Shown: positions 16,025 to 25,534, counted from the stretch's first letter. The stretch: DNA of 64,000 nt from Nocardioides islandensis (GCF_015352455.1 NZ_JADKPN010000017.1:1-64000), one strand, 5' to 3'. The notes: a model not told the origin generated them from the sequence alone. Made by a program: numbers and translations.

Positions 16025-17206
16025 TCAGTCGGGCAGCAGCCGCCGCAAGGTCGCCCGCTCGGCGTCGTTCCCGCACAGCTCGATGGCGCGCTCCAGCTCG
16101 GTGCGGGCCTCGTCGGTGCGGCCGAGGCGCAGCAGCAGCTGACCGCGCACCGCGGGCAGCCGGTGCCCGGCCAGCGTCAGGCCGTCGAGCAGCGCCAGCC
16201 CGGCGAGGGGGCCGTCGGCCTCGGCGACCGCGACGGCACGGTTCAGCCGGACGACGGGAGAGCCGGTGAGCTGCTCGAGCTCGAGGTACCTCGCGGCCAC
16301 CCGCGGCCAGTCCGTGTCGTCGGCCCTGCGGGCGATGGCGTGCTCGGCCGCGATGAGCGCCTGGAGCAGGTACGGCGAGCCGGGCGCGTTCGTCCACGGC
16401 GTCAGCAGGGCGACCGCCTCGTCGATGTCCTCGTGGTGCCAGCGTCCGCGGTCCTGGTCGGGGAGCAGCACCAGGTCGCCGGCCGCGTCGACGCGGGCGT
16501 CGCGGCGCGAGTGCTGGAGCAGCATCAGCGCGAGCAGCGAGTCCAGCTCGACGTTGCCAGGGGGCGCCACGTCGCGCAGCACCCGAGCGAGCCGGATCGC
16601 CTCCGCGGCCGCGCCGGGACGGAGCACGTCGTCACCGGAGCCCGGTGCGTAGCCGGAGGTGAAGGCCAGGTACGCCACGTCCGCGGCGAGGGCCAGCCGC
16701 GCCTCGAGGTCGCGACCGACGGGGAGCCCGAACGTCTCGTGGGCGAGCCGCTTGCGGGCCCGCGTCAGCCGGGCCGCCATGGTGGTGGTCGGCACCAGGA
16801 ACAGCCGGGCGATGTCCTCGGTGGCCACGCCCATGACCAGCCGCAGGGTCAGCGCGGCCGCGGACTCCGCGGCGAGCGCCGGGTGCGCGCACAGCAGGAC
16901 CAGCCGCAACCGCTCGTCGTACCGCTCGGGGCTGCCGCTGGTCGGGTCACCGCTGTCGGCCATGACGCGCTGGGCCTCCTCGGTGAGCTCGGCCTCGACG
17001 GCGAGCACGGGCAGCTTCCTGGCCGCGACCGCCTCGGCGCGCAGGCGGTCGAGGATGCGGTTGCGGGCGGCGGTGAGCAGCCAGCCGGCGGGGTTGGCCG
17101 GCGGGCCGTCGGTGGGCCAGGTACGGGTCGCGGCCTCGAACGCGTCGCCGAGCCCGTCCTCGGCCAGGTCGAGGCGTCGGTACCGGGCGACGAGCAGGGC
17201 CAGCAA
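16025..17206 (-). CDS. ECF42-like RNA polymerase sigma factor with a C-terminal extension (DUF6596)
   Basis: The protein has region 2 (LDLAEDGLGDAFEAA, NPAGWLLTAARNRILDRLR), region 4 (RLVMGVATEDIARLFLVPTTTMAARLTRARKRL) and a roughly 200-residue C-terminal extension with TPR-like helices. This layout, with DGPF genes beside it, is that of ECF group 42. The only start codon in this frame is a TTG at 17206, yet region 2.1-like residues TTVEDVWRDEWGR are encoded upstream to about 17245. No ATG or GTG is in frame there; a G5 run at 17259-17263 or a lost GTG next to the upstream stop may explain this. It is the last of four same-strand genes. Confidence 0.85.
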   Translation of the reverse strand: MLALLVARYRRLDLAEDGLGDAFEAATRTWPTDGPPANPAGWLLTAARNRILDRLRAEAVAARKLPVLAVEAELTEEAQRVMADSGDPTSGSPERYDERLRLVLLCAHPALAAESAAALTLRLVMGVATEDIARLFLVPTTTMAARLTRARKRLAHETFGLPVGRDLEARLALAADVAYLAFTSGYAPGSGDDVLRPGAAAEAIRLARVLRDVAPPGNVELDSLLALMLLQHSRRDARVDAAGDLVLLPDQDRGRWHHEDIDEAVALLTPWTNAPGSPYLLQALIAAEHAIARRADDTDWPRVAARYLELEQLTGSPVVRLNRAVAVAEADGPLAGLALLDGLTLAGHRLPAVRGQLLLRLGRTDEARTELERAIELCGNDAERATLRRLLPD

Positions 17207-17252
17207 GCGGCCCCACTCGTCGCGCCAGACGTCCTCGACGGTGGTGTTGACC

Positions 17253-17603
17253 TCAGTCCCCCATGTCGACGACGGGCCGCACCTCGACGGAGTACGCCGC
17301 CGGCAGCAGCGTGGCCGCCTCGACCGCGGCGTCGAGGTCGGGGAGGTCGACCAGCCAGAAGCCCCCCAGTTGCTCGACGGTCTCGGCGTACGGGCCCTCG
17401 GTGACGGCGCGGTCCGGTCCCGGACGGACGGTGCGCCCGCTCTCGGGCCGGTCCAGGGCCTCGCCGGCCAGCACGCTGCCGCGCGCCTTGACGGCCTCGG
17501 TGAAGGCGGTGAACTGGTCGAACACCTGCTCCTGCTCGGCGTCGGAGAGGGCGCTCCACCGGTTCCAGGTGTCCTCCTCGGCCATCAGCACCAAGAACTT
17601 CAC
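17253..17603 (-). CDS. YCII-related DGPF-domain protein 1
   Basis: A 116-residue ferredoxin-like YCII/DGPF protein starting MKFLVLMAEEDTW, with the core VTEGPYAETVEQLGGFWLVDLPDLDAAVEAA. The family's DGPF motif appears as EGPY. DGPF proteins accompany ECF42 sigma factors, possibly as sensors or effectors. It is directly upstream of the sigma gene, and its stop lies within the region coding for the sigma N-terminus in another frame. It follows DGPF protein 2 by 4 bases. Confidence 0.85.
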   Translation of the reverse strand: MKFLVLMAEEDTWNRWSALSDAEQEQVFDQFTAFTEAVKARGSVLAGEALDRPESGRTVRPGPDRAVTEGPYAETVEQLGGFWLVDLPDLDAAVEAATLLPAAYSVEVRPVVDMGD

Positions 17604-17607
17604 CGGC

Positions 17608-17961
17608 TCACATGCCCTTGCAGGCGCGTACCTCGATCAGGCCTTCGCCCTCGCCGAGGACCCGGCAGGCGTCGACGACCTCGTCGATGCTCGCGGCCTC
17701 GATCAGGTAGAAGCCGGTCAGCTGCTCGACCGCCTCGGAGTACGGGCCGTCGGTGACCGACTGCTTCCCGTCGGAGCCGGTCCGCAGGGTCTTGGCCTCG
17801 CCCGAGTGGGCGAGCTCGGAGCCGCCGGTGACGCGCAGCCCGCGCTCCTCGAGGAGCTTCGCGAACTCGCGGTGCTTCTGGTAGGTCGCCTGGCGCTGGT
17901 CCTCGGTCGCGGCCGCCCAGGCGGCCTCGTCGCCGGGGAGCAGCACGATGTACTCGGTCAT
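17608..17961 (-). CDS. YCII-related DGPF-domain protein 2
   Basis: A 117-residue paralogue of its neighbours with the core VTDGPYSEAVEQLTGFYLIEAASIDEVVDAC. Its DGPY matches the family motif more closely than paralogue 1. It has 4 bases to the next gene and 66 from the one upstream, so all four genes can share a transcript. An AGGAGGAAC ribosome site precedes the ATG. Confidence 0.86.
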   Translation of the reverse strand: MTEYIVLLPGDEAAWAAATEDQRQATYQKHREFAKLLEERGLRVTGGSELAHSGEAKTLRTGSDGKQSVTDGPYSEAVEQLTGFYLIEAASIDEVVDACRVLGEGEGLIEVRACKGM

Positions 17962-18027
17962 GGTGTTCCTCCTGGTTCTTGGGAGTCTGACACCCCGATG
18001 ACGGGCGAGGTACGCCGGAATCGACAG

Positions 18028-18402
18028 CTACTCGTCGAATCCCGGGGCGATCTCCAACCGGACGTGCACCGGCATCATCTCCTCGGCGGACTCGACGATC
18101 GCCTCCATGCTCGGGCTCTCGACGACGTAGAAGCCACCGAGCTGCTCGACCGACTCGGCGTACGGGCCGTCGGAGCGCCTGGTGACGCCGCCGACGTTCT
18201 CCAGGATCTGCCACCGGGACGTGTGGGCGAGCCCGGAGCCGCCGACGACCCGCCCACCCCGCTTCTCCAGGGCCTGGCCGAACCGGTAGTCGGCGTCGTA
18301 GGTGTCCTGCCGCTCGGCGTCGGACTTGGCCTCCCAGGCCGGCTCGTCCTCGACGACGAACACGACGTACTTCCTGAGGTCCCCGCTGGTGCTGTCGGTC
18401 AT
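18028..18402 (-). CDS. YCII-related DGPF-domain protein 3
   Basis: The first gene of the ECF42-like cluster, 124 residues from the ATG at 18402, which follows AGGAGAG at good spacing. Longer readings to 18501 would run through the groEL CIRCE operator and are rejected. The core RSDGPYAESVEQLGGFYVVESPSMEAIVE carries DGPY. Together with paralogues 1 and 2 it makes an unusual three-member DGPF set. It is divergent from groEL, so the CIRCE region may also contain its promoter. Confidence 0.85.
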   Translation of the reverse strand: MTDSTSGDLRKYVVFVVEDEPAWEAKSDAERQDTYDADYRFGQALEKRGGRVVGGSGLAHTSRWQILENVGGVTRRSDGPYAESVEQLGGFYVVESPSMEAIVESAEEMMPVHVRLEIAPGFDE

Positions 18403-18470
18403 GGGTCTCTCCTGTCTCGCGGTGAGTGTGTCAGGGGGATGACGAGGAGGCCGGCCGGCCGTCGACAACG

Positions 18471-18497
18471 TTTGCACTCGCAGGGTGCGAGTGCTAA
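18471..18497. promoter_or_regulatory. CIRCE operator (HrcA site) for groEL
   Basis: TTTGCACTC, 9 bases, GAGTGCTAA: one base off the consensus TTAGCACTC-N9-GAGTGCTAA. HrcA represses chaperonin genes through this element until heat stress. Confidence 0.92.
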
Positions 18498-18505
18498 ACA
18501 TGACG

Positions 18506-18532
18506 CTGGCACTCTCGACATGAGAGTGACAA
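18506..18532. promoter_or_regulatory. second, degenerate CIRCE-like element
   Basis: CTGGCACTC, 9 bases, GAGTGACAA keeps the inner CACTC-N9-GAGTG of CIRCE but loses the outer pairs. It lies 8 bases after the first CIRCE. Tandem sites would give cooperative HrcA binding. Confidence 0.6.
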
Positions 18533-18650
18533 CATTCCGGACCGGTGAGCTGAGGTCCAGGGCGCCGGCGAGCAGGGTTCGCCGGGTCAGCCGGGGCCGT
18601 CCGTCGCGGGCAGTGAGCCGGCCACCAAGACGCTGAAGGAATCGCAACGC

Positions 18651-20282
<1,632 letters not shown>

Positions 20283-20308
20283 TCGGTCCGACCGCCTGAC
20301 GCTTCTCC

Positions 20309-20340
20309 ACGAGGCCCCCGTCCTAGGACGGGGGCCTCGT
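20309..20340. terminator. perfect 32-base palindrome after groEL
   Basis: The sequence 20309-20340 is exactly self-complementary (14-bp stem with CTAG at the tip), 26 bases after the groEL stop, with arms rich in G and C. It is a strong factor-independent terminator candidate. Confidence 0.8.
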
Positions 20341-20362
20341 GCCGTCCCCGGGACGCCGTACT

Positions 20363-20420
20363 CGCGATTCGTCAGCGATCCCTTCGCGGCGTGCACCCGG
20401 AGGAGCGCTGACGAATCGCG
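20363..20420. repeat. 15-bp perfect inverted repeat before the EamA gene
   Basis: CGCGATTCGTCAGCG (20363-20377) pairs exactly with 20406-20420 over a 28-base loop. It lies between the groEL terminator and the EamA start. It could be an operator, a leader structure, or a copy of a dispersed element; it has no relation to the CTGGTCGAGGA repeat. Confidence 0.5.
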
Positions 20421-20446
20421 GGCCACGGGTGTGGGAGCGTGCAGGC

Positions 20447-21310
20447 GTGGGTCCGGGGGCGCTGGCGCTGGTGCTGAGCGCGGCGGTGCTGCACGCGCTG
20501 TGGAACCTGGCGGCGAAGGGCATCACCGAGGACCGGGTGGTGTTCATCTGGCTGTACGCCGCCCTGAGCGCGGCCATCTGGCTGCCGATCGCCCTGGTGT
20601 GGGTGGTCGTGCACGACGAGCGGCCGACGTGGACGTGGCTGGGCGCCGCCGCGGTGAGTGCGTCGATGCACATCACCTACCAGCTGGTCCTGCAGCGCGG
20701 GTACGCCGAGGGGGACCTCAACCTCGTCTACCCGATCGCCCGCGGCACGGGGCCGTTGCTGACGTTCGTGGTCGCGGTGGCGGTGCTCGGCGAGCGACCC
20801 GGTGTGGTCGGGGCGGTCGGCGTGCTGCTGGTCGTGGCCGGGGTGCTGCTCATCTCCTACGTGCCCCGCCGCAGGCACCGGCCCGGCGCCGGGGCGGGCG
20901 TCCTCTGGGGCGCGCTGACCGGGGTGACCATCGCGGCGTACACCCTCTGGGACAGCCACAGCGTCACCGACCTCGGCGTACCGCCCGTCACGTACTTCGT
21001 GCTCGGCCTGCTGTGCCAGGTGCCGGCGCTGACAGTGATGGCCAACGGGAAGCTGCGGGAGGTACGCCGGGCCTGGCCGGCCCTGCGCCGGCCCGCGCTG
21101 GTCGTCGCGTTGCTGTCGCCGCTGGCCTACATCTTCGTGCTGGAGGCGATGCAGGAGGCGCCGGTCGCCCTGGTGGCCGCCGCCCGGGAGAGCAGCATCG
21201 TCGTGGGTGCGCTGTTCGGCTGGCTGGTCCTCAAGGAGTCCCGCCCCCTGCACCGGCTGGTCGGATCGGCGGTCGTCGCCGGCGGCATCGCCGCGATCGT
21301 GCTGGGCTGA
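20447..21310 (+). CDS. EamA/DMT family transporter
   Basis: A 287-residue, 10-helix drug/metabolite transporter with two EamA halves. Seen are the family's VLHALWNLAAKG start, YPIARGTGPLLTFVVAVAVLGERP at the end of repeat one and ESSIVVGALFGWLVLKESRP in repeat two. Substrate unknown. The GTG at 20447 (VGPGALALVLSAAVL) begins just before helix 1; earlier starts would pass through the inverted repeat. Confidence 0.85.
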   Translation: MGPGALALVLSAAVLHALWNLAAKGITEDRVVFIWLYAALSAAIWLPIALVWVVVHDERPTWTWLGAAAVSASMHITYQLVLQRGYAEGDLNLVYPIARGTGPLLTFVVAVAVLGERPGVVGAVGVLLVVAGVLLISYVPRRRHRPGAGAGVLWGALTGVTIAAYTLWDSHSVTDLGVPPVTYFVLGLLCQVPALTVMANGKLREVRRAWPALRRPALVVALLSPLAYIFVLEAMQEAPVALVAAARESSIVVGALFGWLVLKESRPLHRLVGSAVVAGGIAAIVLG

Positions 21311-21313
21311 GGG

Positions 21314-21339
21314 GATGGCGTTTGGTCCCAAACGCCATC
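21314..21339. terminator. 12-bp hairpin between convergent genes
   Basis: GATGGCGTTTGG (21314-21325) pairs exactly with CCAAACGCCATC (21328-21339) around a 2-base gap, right after the EamA stop and before the convergent isomerase-like gene. The core TGGCGTTTG recurs about 18 bases later, an extra half-copy. Confidence 0.7.
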
Positions 21340-21379
21340 GAAACCGGCCCCACGACTGGCGTTTGTGACCAATCGTGGC

Positions 21380-22006
21380 TCAGAAGGCGTTGATCCGGGC
21401 CGGGGCCCGCTCGGCCCGGGTGAGGGCCGCGACGACGGCGGACTGGCCGTGGCGGCGTACGGCGAGCCGCGTCAGCAGGGCCAGCACCGGATCGAGGACG
21501 GCGGGCCCGACGGTCGGCGCGGTCATGCCGACCGATGCCCCGAGGTCGTCGGAGTGCACGACGATCTCCATCATCCGCATCACGAGGAAGTCGTCGCGCC
21601 GCAGCGCCCAGCCCTGCCAGGGCACGAGGACCGGCCGGTCGGGCGACGTCTCGGCCAGCAGCACCTCCAGCCGTGATCGCGCCGAGACGACCCTCGCCAC
21701 CAGCGCCTCCGCTCCCTCGGCGGCGTTGGAGTCGCCCCCGGACCGGATGCCCACGCTGACGTCGTCGTCGACCGCCGCGCCGATCCAGGACACCCGTTCG
21801 TAGTGCTCGTCCAGCGTGATCGGCGCCAGGTCGCTCGGCTCGGCCTCGATGAGGGTCACGCCCGAGAACGCCTGCCCGGCGAGGTGCCCGGCGAGCCCGC
21901 CGACCGTCCACTCGGCCAGTGCGCTCGGCGAGTCCCACGCGGCGGCCACCTCGGACCGGCCGAGCAGGTCGACGATCGAGTCCACGGCGCTGAGGTAGGG
22001 GTGCAT
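21380..22006 (-). CDS. maleylpyruvate isomerase family (mycothiol-dependent, DinB-like) protein
   Basis: A 208-residue protein of the DinB-like four-helix family. The N-terminal EWTVGGLAGHLAGQAFSG holds a metal-ligand-type histidine (GHLAGH-like motif), and MRMMEIVVHSDDLGASVG carries the later histidine. Mycothiol-dependent enzymes of this type isomerise or transfer small molecules; the substrate is unknown. The ATG at 22006 gives the usual family start, whereas the frame stays open antisense to the sigma gene upstream. Confidence 0.8.
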   Translation of the reverse strand: MHPYLSAVDSIVDLLGRSEVAAAWDSPSALAEWTVGGLAGHLAGQAFSGVTLIEAEPSDLAPITLDEHYERVSWIGAAVDDDVSVGIRSGGDSNAAEGAEALVARVVSARSRLEVLLAETSPDRPVLVPWQGWALRRDDFLVMRMMEIVVHSDDLGASVGMTAPTVGPAVLDPVLALLTRLAVRRHGQSAVVAALTRAERAPARINAF

Positions 22007-22068
22007 GCGCCGACTCTGCCACCCGGAAAGGACAGGCCCGTTCCCGGACATGTGACACCGTGAGGACC

Positions 22069-22611
22069 ATGTCCGACGCGGCGAGGAGGCAGCGCTTCGA
22101 GGCGGTCGCGCCCGCGCTCGTGGAGCCGCTGCGGCGGTACCTGGCCCGCCGTACCGACGCCGCCACGGCCGACGACGTCCTCGCCGAGACGCTCCTCGTC
22201 TGCTGGCGCCGGCTCGACGACCTCCCCGAGGAGGCGCTGCCCTGGGCGTACGGCGTGGCCCGCAACTGCCTGGCCAACGCCAGGCGCGGCGTACGTCGCC
22301 AGGAGCGGCTGGCGTCCCGCATCGCGGTGGTCGACCCGCCGACCGCCACGACGCCCGGCCCCGGCGAGGACGGCGACCCCGAGCTGGCCGAGGCGCTGGC
22401 CGGCCTGCGCGACGAGGACGCCGAGCTGCTCCGCCTGTGGGCCTGGGAGCAGCTGACACCCGCGGAGATCGGCACCGTGCTCGGCGTCAGCGCGAACGCC
22501 GTGAGCATCCGGCTGCTCCGGGCGAAGGAGAAGCTGAAGAAGTCGCTCGAGACCCGAAAGGACGAGCTCGCCGCCGGACATGAGGAGACGAACGGAGGGA
22601 GGCGGAGATGA
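22069..22611 (+). CDS. ECF-type RNA polymerase sigma factor
   Basis: A 180-residue sigma-70 family protein with region 2 (DAATADDVLAETLLVCWRRLDDLPEEALPWAYGVARNCLANARR) and region 4 (LRLWAWEQLTPAEIGTVLGVSANAVSIRLLRAKEKLKK). The ATG at 22069 is preferred over the GTG at 22060 because GAGG is correctly spaced from it. Its stop overlaps the next gene by 4 bases (ATGA), the usual sigma/anti-sigma arrangement. It is divergent from the isomerase-like gene, which may belong to its regulon. Confidence 0.88.
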   Translation: MSDAARRQRFEAVAPALVEPLRRYLARRTDAATADDVLAETLLVCWRRLDDLPEEALPWAYGVARNCLANARRGVRRQERLASRIAVVDPPTATTPGPGEDGDPELAEALAGLRDEDAELLRLWAWEQLTPAEIGTVLGVSANAVSIRLLRAKEKLKKSLETRKDELAAGHEETNGGRRR

Positions 22612-23243
22612 CCCCAGCAGACCAGCCCGAGCACGACGAGCTGCTCGCGCGGCTGCGTGCCGCCGACCCCGCCGCCGACCTCTCTCCGGCCGACCCCGGC
22701 CGGACCGCCCGCCTCCTGGAGGACGCCATGACCCACGATGTCGAGACGCACGCCGACCAGGACACCCCGGTCCGCAAGCGGTCACCGCTGGCCTGGCTGG
22801 TCGCCGCCGCGGCGGTGCTGGTGATCGCGGGCGTGGGTGCCTTCGCGTTCCTGGGCGGCGACGATCCCGCCGTGCCGACGGCGAAGGAGCCGCCGCCGTC
22901 GGTGATGACCCTGTCCGCCCGCCCGCCGAGCACGGCCAAGTGCATGGTGGTCAGCCCCGCGGTCCTGCAGCAGCAGGAGGTCGCTTTCGACGGCACGGTC
23001 AGCTCGATCTCGGACGGCCTGGTCACCCTCGACGTGAGCCACTGGTACCTCGGCGGCGACGCTGACCAGGTCACCGTGCAGGCCCCGCCCGCCGATCTCC
23101 AGGCGCTGGTGCTGGCCGCGGACTTCAAGGTCGGCCAGCGGTACCTCGTGTCGGCCACCGGCGGCTCGGTCACGGTGTGCGGGTTCACCGCGCCGTACTC
23201 CGCCGAGCTGGCCGCGATGTACGACGAGGCGTTCGGCGCCTAG
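22608..23243 (+). CDS. single-pass membrane protein paired with the ECF sigma factor (putative anti-sigma)
   Basis: A 211-residue protein with a cytoplasmic N-terminus of about 60 residues, one membrane helix (about 61-82, SPLAWLVAAAAVLVIAGVGAF) and an outer domain of about 125 residues rich in beta strands, with one cysteine near each end (KCMVVSP and VCGFTAP) that could pair. It lacks a clear zinc-binding anti-sigma motif, so its anti-sigma role rests on overlap and topology. The outer domain (FDGTVSSISDGLVTLDVSHWY) looks OB-fold-like. Confidence 0.65.
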   Translation: MTPADQPEHDELLARLRAADPAADLSPADPGRTARLLEDAMTHDVETHADQDTPVRKRSPLAWLVAAAAVLVIAGVGAFAFLGGDDPAVPTAKEPPPSVMTLSARPPSTAKCMVVSPAVLQQQEVAFDGTVSSISDGLVTLDVSHWYLGGDADQVTVQAPPADLQALVLAADFKVGQRYLVSATGGSVTVCGFTAPYSAELAAMYDEAFGA

Positions 23244-23278
23244 GCCGTCGCCTGGACCGGCGGCCTAGCCTGGAGCAC

Positions 23279-23860
23279 GTGCGTGTCGACGGTCTCCTCC
23301 TCGCCGCCGGCTCCGGCAGCCGGATGGGCAAGCCGAAGGCGCTCGTCGTCGGGGACGACGGCGTGCCGTGGCTGCACTCGACGTTGCAGACGCTGCACGA
23401 CGGCGGCTGCGAGCGCGTGACGGTCGTGCTCGGCGCCGCCGCCAAGGAGTCGGGCTGGCTGCTGACGCAGGCGCCGTCGGGCCGTGCGCGGCTCGTGGTC
23501 GCCGACGACTGGGCCGAGGGCATGGGTGCGTCGCTGCGCGCCGGGCTGGCCGGCACCTACCCCGACGCGGACGCCGTCGTCGTCACGCTCGTGGACCTGC
23601 CGGACGTGACGGCCGAGGTCGTACGCCGCGTGGTCGCTGCCGCGACCGGACCCGCGGACCTGGTGCGGGCGACGTACGCCGGCCGACCCGGACACCCGGT
23701 CCTGCTGGGGAAGGACCACTGGACGGGCGTCCAGGGGACGGTCGCGGGGGACACGGGCGCGCGCGACTACCTCGCGGCGCACGACGTGACGCTGGTCGAG
23801 TGCGGGGACCTGGCTACCGGGCGGGACGTCGACACACCAGCACGAACCGACGCTGGGTGA
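23279..23860 (+). CDS. MobA/MocA-like molybdenum cofactor nucleotidyltransferase
   Basis: A 193-residue NTP-transferase with the signature LLLAAGSGSRMGKPKAL and a later VVVTLVDLPDVTAE acidic metal site. MocA adds CMP to molybdopterin for xanthine-dehydrogenase-type enzymes; MobA adds GMP. The neighbouring molybdenum hydroxylase and XdhC genes favour the MocA role. The GTG at 23279 follows a -10 box TAGCCT by 7 bases, so the mRNA is probably leaderless. Its 3' end overlaps the convergent methyltransferase by 47 bases. Confidence 0.8.
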   Translation: MRVDGLLLAAGSGSRMGKPKALVVGDDGVPWLHSTLQTLHDGGCERVTVVLGAAAKESGWLLTQAPSGRARLVVADDWAEGMGASLRAGLAGTYPDADAVVVTLVDLPDVTAEVVRRVVAAATGPADLVRATYAGRPGHPVLLGKDHWTGVQGTVAGDTGARDYLAAHDVTLVECGDLATGRDVDTPARTDAG

Positions 23861-24575
23861 AGACCAGGTCCTCCGGCGTCAGCCGCAGCAGCACGTCGGC
23901 GTACCGGTCGACCGAGAAGTCCTCGGGCACCTCCCAGGGGACGAGCCGCACGTAGGACACGAACGCCGTTACGTCGGGGAAGCGCATGGTGCCGGTCCAG
24001 TCGCCCTCCTCCTCGACCACGAACCCAGCCTCCTCGGCCTCGGCGCGCAGGTGGCCGAGCGTCACCAGCGGATGTGCCGTGGAGCCGCCCAACAGCTCCT
24101 GCGACTCGGCGAAGTCGCCGCCGTCGACCTGCTGGGTCAGGAAGACGCCGCCGGGCCGCAGCACCCGGAAGACCTCGGCCGTGACGTACGACTCGTGCCG
24201 GTCCAGCACGACGTCGAAGCGCCCGTCGTCGAACGGCATCCGCGCGTCGATCTCGGAGTCGTAGCGGACGACTTGGATGCCGTGCGGAGCCAGCGCCTCG
24301 GTCGCGACCGGGACGTTCGGCGGCCAGCCCTCCGTCGCGACCGTGTCCGGAGGCAGGGCGTCCGCGAACGTCAGCAGCACCTCTCCGCCGCCGGTGCCCA
24401 TGTCGAGCGCCGACGTCGCGCCGGCTAGCGCCCGCCGAGCGAGGCCGTCGTAGGACCACGGCGGCTCGCCCTCGACCACCGCGTCGATCGTCGAGAAGTC
24501 CCAGCCGCGGGTGGGCTCGGCGTACGTCGCGCGCCAGAGCTCGAGAAGCGCCTCCCGGTCCACCGTCCCGAGCAT
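23814..24575 (-). CDS. class I SAM-dependent methyltransferase
   Basis: A 253-residue Rossmann methyltransferase. Motif I is ALDMGTGGGEVLL, followed by VRYDSEIDARMPFDDGRFDVVLDRHESY and EVFRVLRPGGVFLTQQV. Substrate unknown. The ATG at 24575 (MLGTVDREALLELW) fits the family; a longer frame carries basic and Pro-rich junk. Its last 47 bases are antisense to the end of the nucleotidyltransferase gene. Confidence 0.85.
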   Translation of the reverse strand: MLGTVDREALLELWRATYAEPTRGWDFSTIDAVVEGEPPWSYDGLARRALAGATSALDMGTGGGEVLLTFADALPPDTVATEGWPPNVPVATEALAPHGIQVVRYDSEIDARMPFDDGRFDVVLDRHESYVTAEVFRVLRPGGVFLTQQVDGGDFAESQELLGGSTAHPLVTLGHLRAEAEEAGFVVEEEGDWTGTMRFPDVTAFVSYVRLVPWEVPEDFSVDRYADVLLRLTPEDLVFTQRRFVLVCRRPAR

Positions 24576-24661
24576 GCCAGGGTGGCGCCATGGCCTGGGT
24601 GATCGAGGTGGATGGTTCGGCACCAACCGGACGCCAACTGACCGGCCAGTAGCCTGGAGGC

Positions 24662-25534
24662 ATGGAACCGGAGTCCGCCTCCGACGTCGCCGCACGCCTG
24701 GCGACCACGGGCTACCTCTGCGACGGCGACCTCGCGACCGTCACGTTCCTCGCGCTCCGGATGCAGCGCCCGCTGCTGCTCGAGGGCGAGCCGGGCACCG
24801 GCAAGACCGCCCTGGCCGAGGCCATCGCGGAGTCGCTGGAGCTGCCGCTGGTGCGGCTCCAGTGCTACGAGGGCATCGACGCCACCCAGGCGCTCTACGA
24901 CTGGGACTTCCCGCGCCAGATCCTGCACCTGCGGGCGCTCGAGGCCGCCGGCGGGACGGACGCCGAGGAGGCCGAGAAGAGCCTGTACGACGAGCGGTTC
25001 CTGCTCGCCCGCCCGGTGCTGGCCGCGCTCCAGCAGAGCCCGGCGGTCCTGCTGGTCGACGAGGTGGACCGGGCCGACGACGAGTTCGAGGCCTTCCTGC
25101 TCGAGGTGCTGTCGACCTACCAGGTGAGCATCCCCGAGCTGGGCACGGTGAAGGCGGCGACCCCGCCCGTCGTCGTCCTGACCTCGAACCGCACGCGCGA
25201 GCTGCACGACGCCCTGAAGCGGCGCTGCCTCTACCACTGGATCGACCACCCCGGCCTCGAGCGCGAGGTGCAGATCGTGCGGTCGCGCGCCCCGGAGGTG
25301 TCGGAGGAGCTGGCGCGCCAGGTCGTCGGCGTGGTCCAGCAGCTGCGCGCACGCGACGACCTCGCCAAGCCGCCGGGCGTCGCGGAGACCCTCGACTGGG
25401 CGCGCGCCATCCACCACCTCGGCACCGCCGAGCTCGACCTGGACACCGCGGCCGCGACGCTCGGGGCGCTGGTGAAGTACCGCGAGGACAGCGAGAAGGT
25501 CAGGCACGCCCTCGACCAGATGCTGCGGTCATGA
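24662..25534 (+). CDS. MoxR-family AAA ATPase (CoxD-like)
   Basis: A 290-residue AAA+ ATPase with Walker A GEPGTGKT (42-49), Walker B AVLLVDEVDRAD and sensor VVLTSNRTRELHDALKRRC. MoxR proteins work as chaperones with a VWA partner; the CoxD type helps mature the active site of Mo-Cu CO dehydrogenase and relatives. A -10 box TAGCCT lies 6 bases before the ATG. It overlaps the VWA gene by 4 bases, confirming the pair. Confidence 0.88.
   Translation: MEPESASDVAARLATTGYLCDGDLATVTFLALRMQRPLLLEGEPGTGKTALAEAIAESLELPLVRLQCYEGIDATQALYDWDFPRQILHLRALEAAGGTDAEEAEKSLYDERFLLARPVLAALQQSPAVLLVDEVDRADDEFEAFLLEVLSTYQVSIPELGTVKAATPPVVVLTSNRTRELHDALKRRCLYHWIDHPGLEREVQIVRSRAPEVSEELARQVVGVVQQLRARDDLAKPPGVAETLDWARAIHHLGTAELDLDTAAATLGALVKYREDSEKVRHALDQMLRS

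Noticed and set aside
18403..18501. A 33-residue N-terminal extension of DGPF protein 3
   Set aside because: It would be encoded by the groEL CIRCE operator, and a good ribosome site precedes the internal ATG at 18402.
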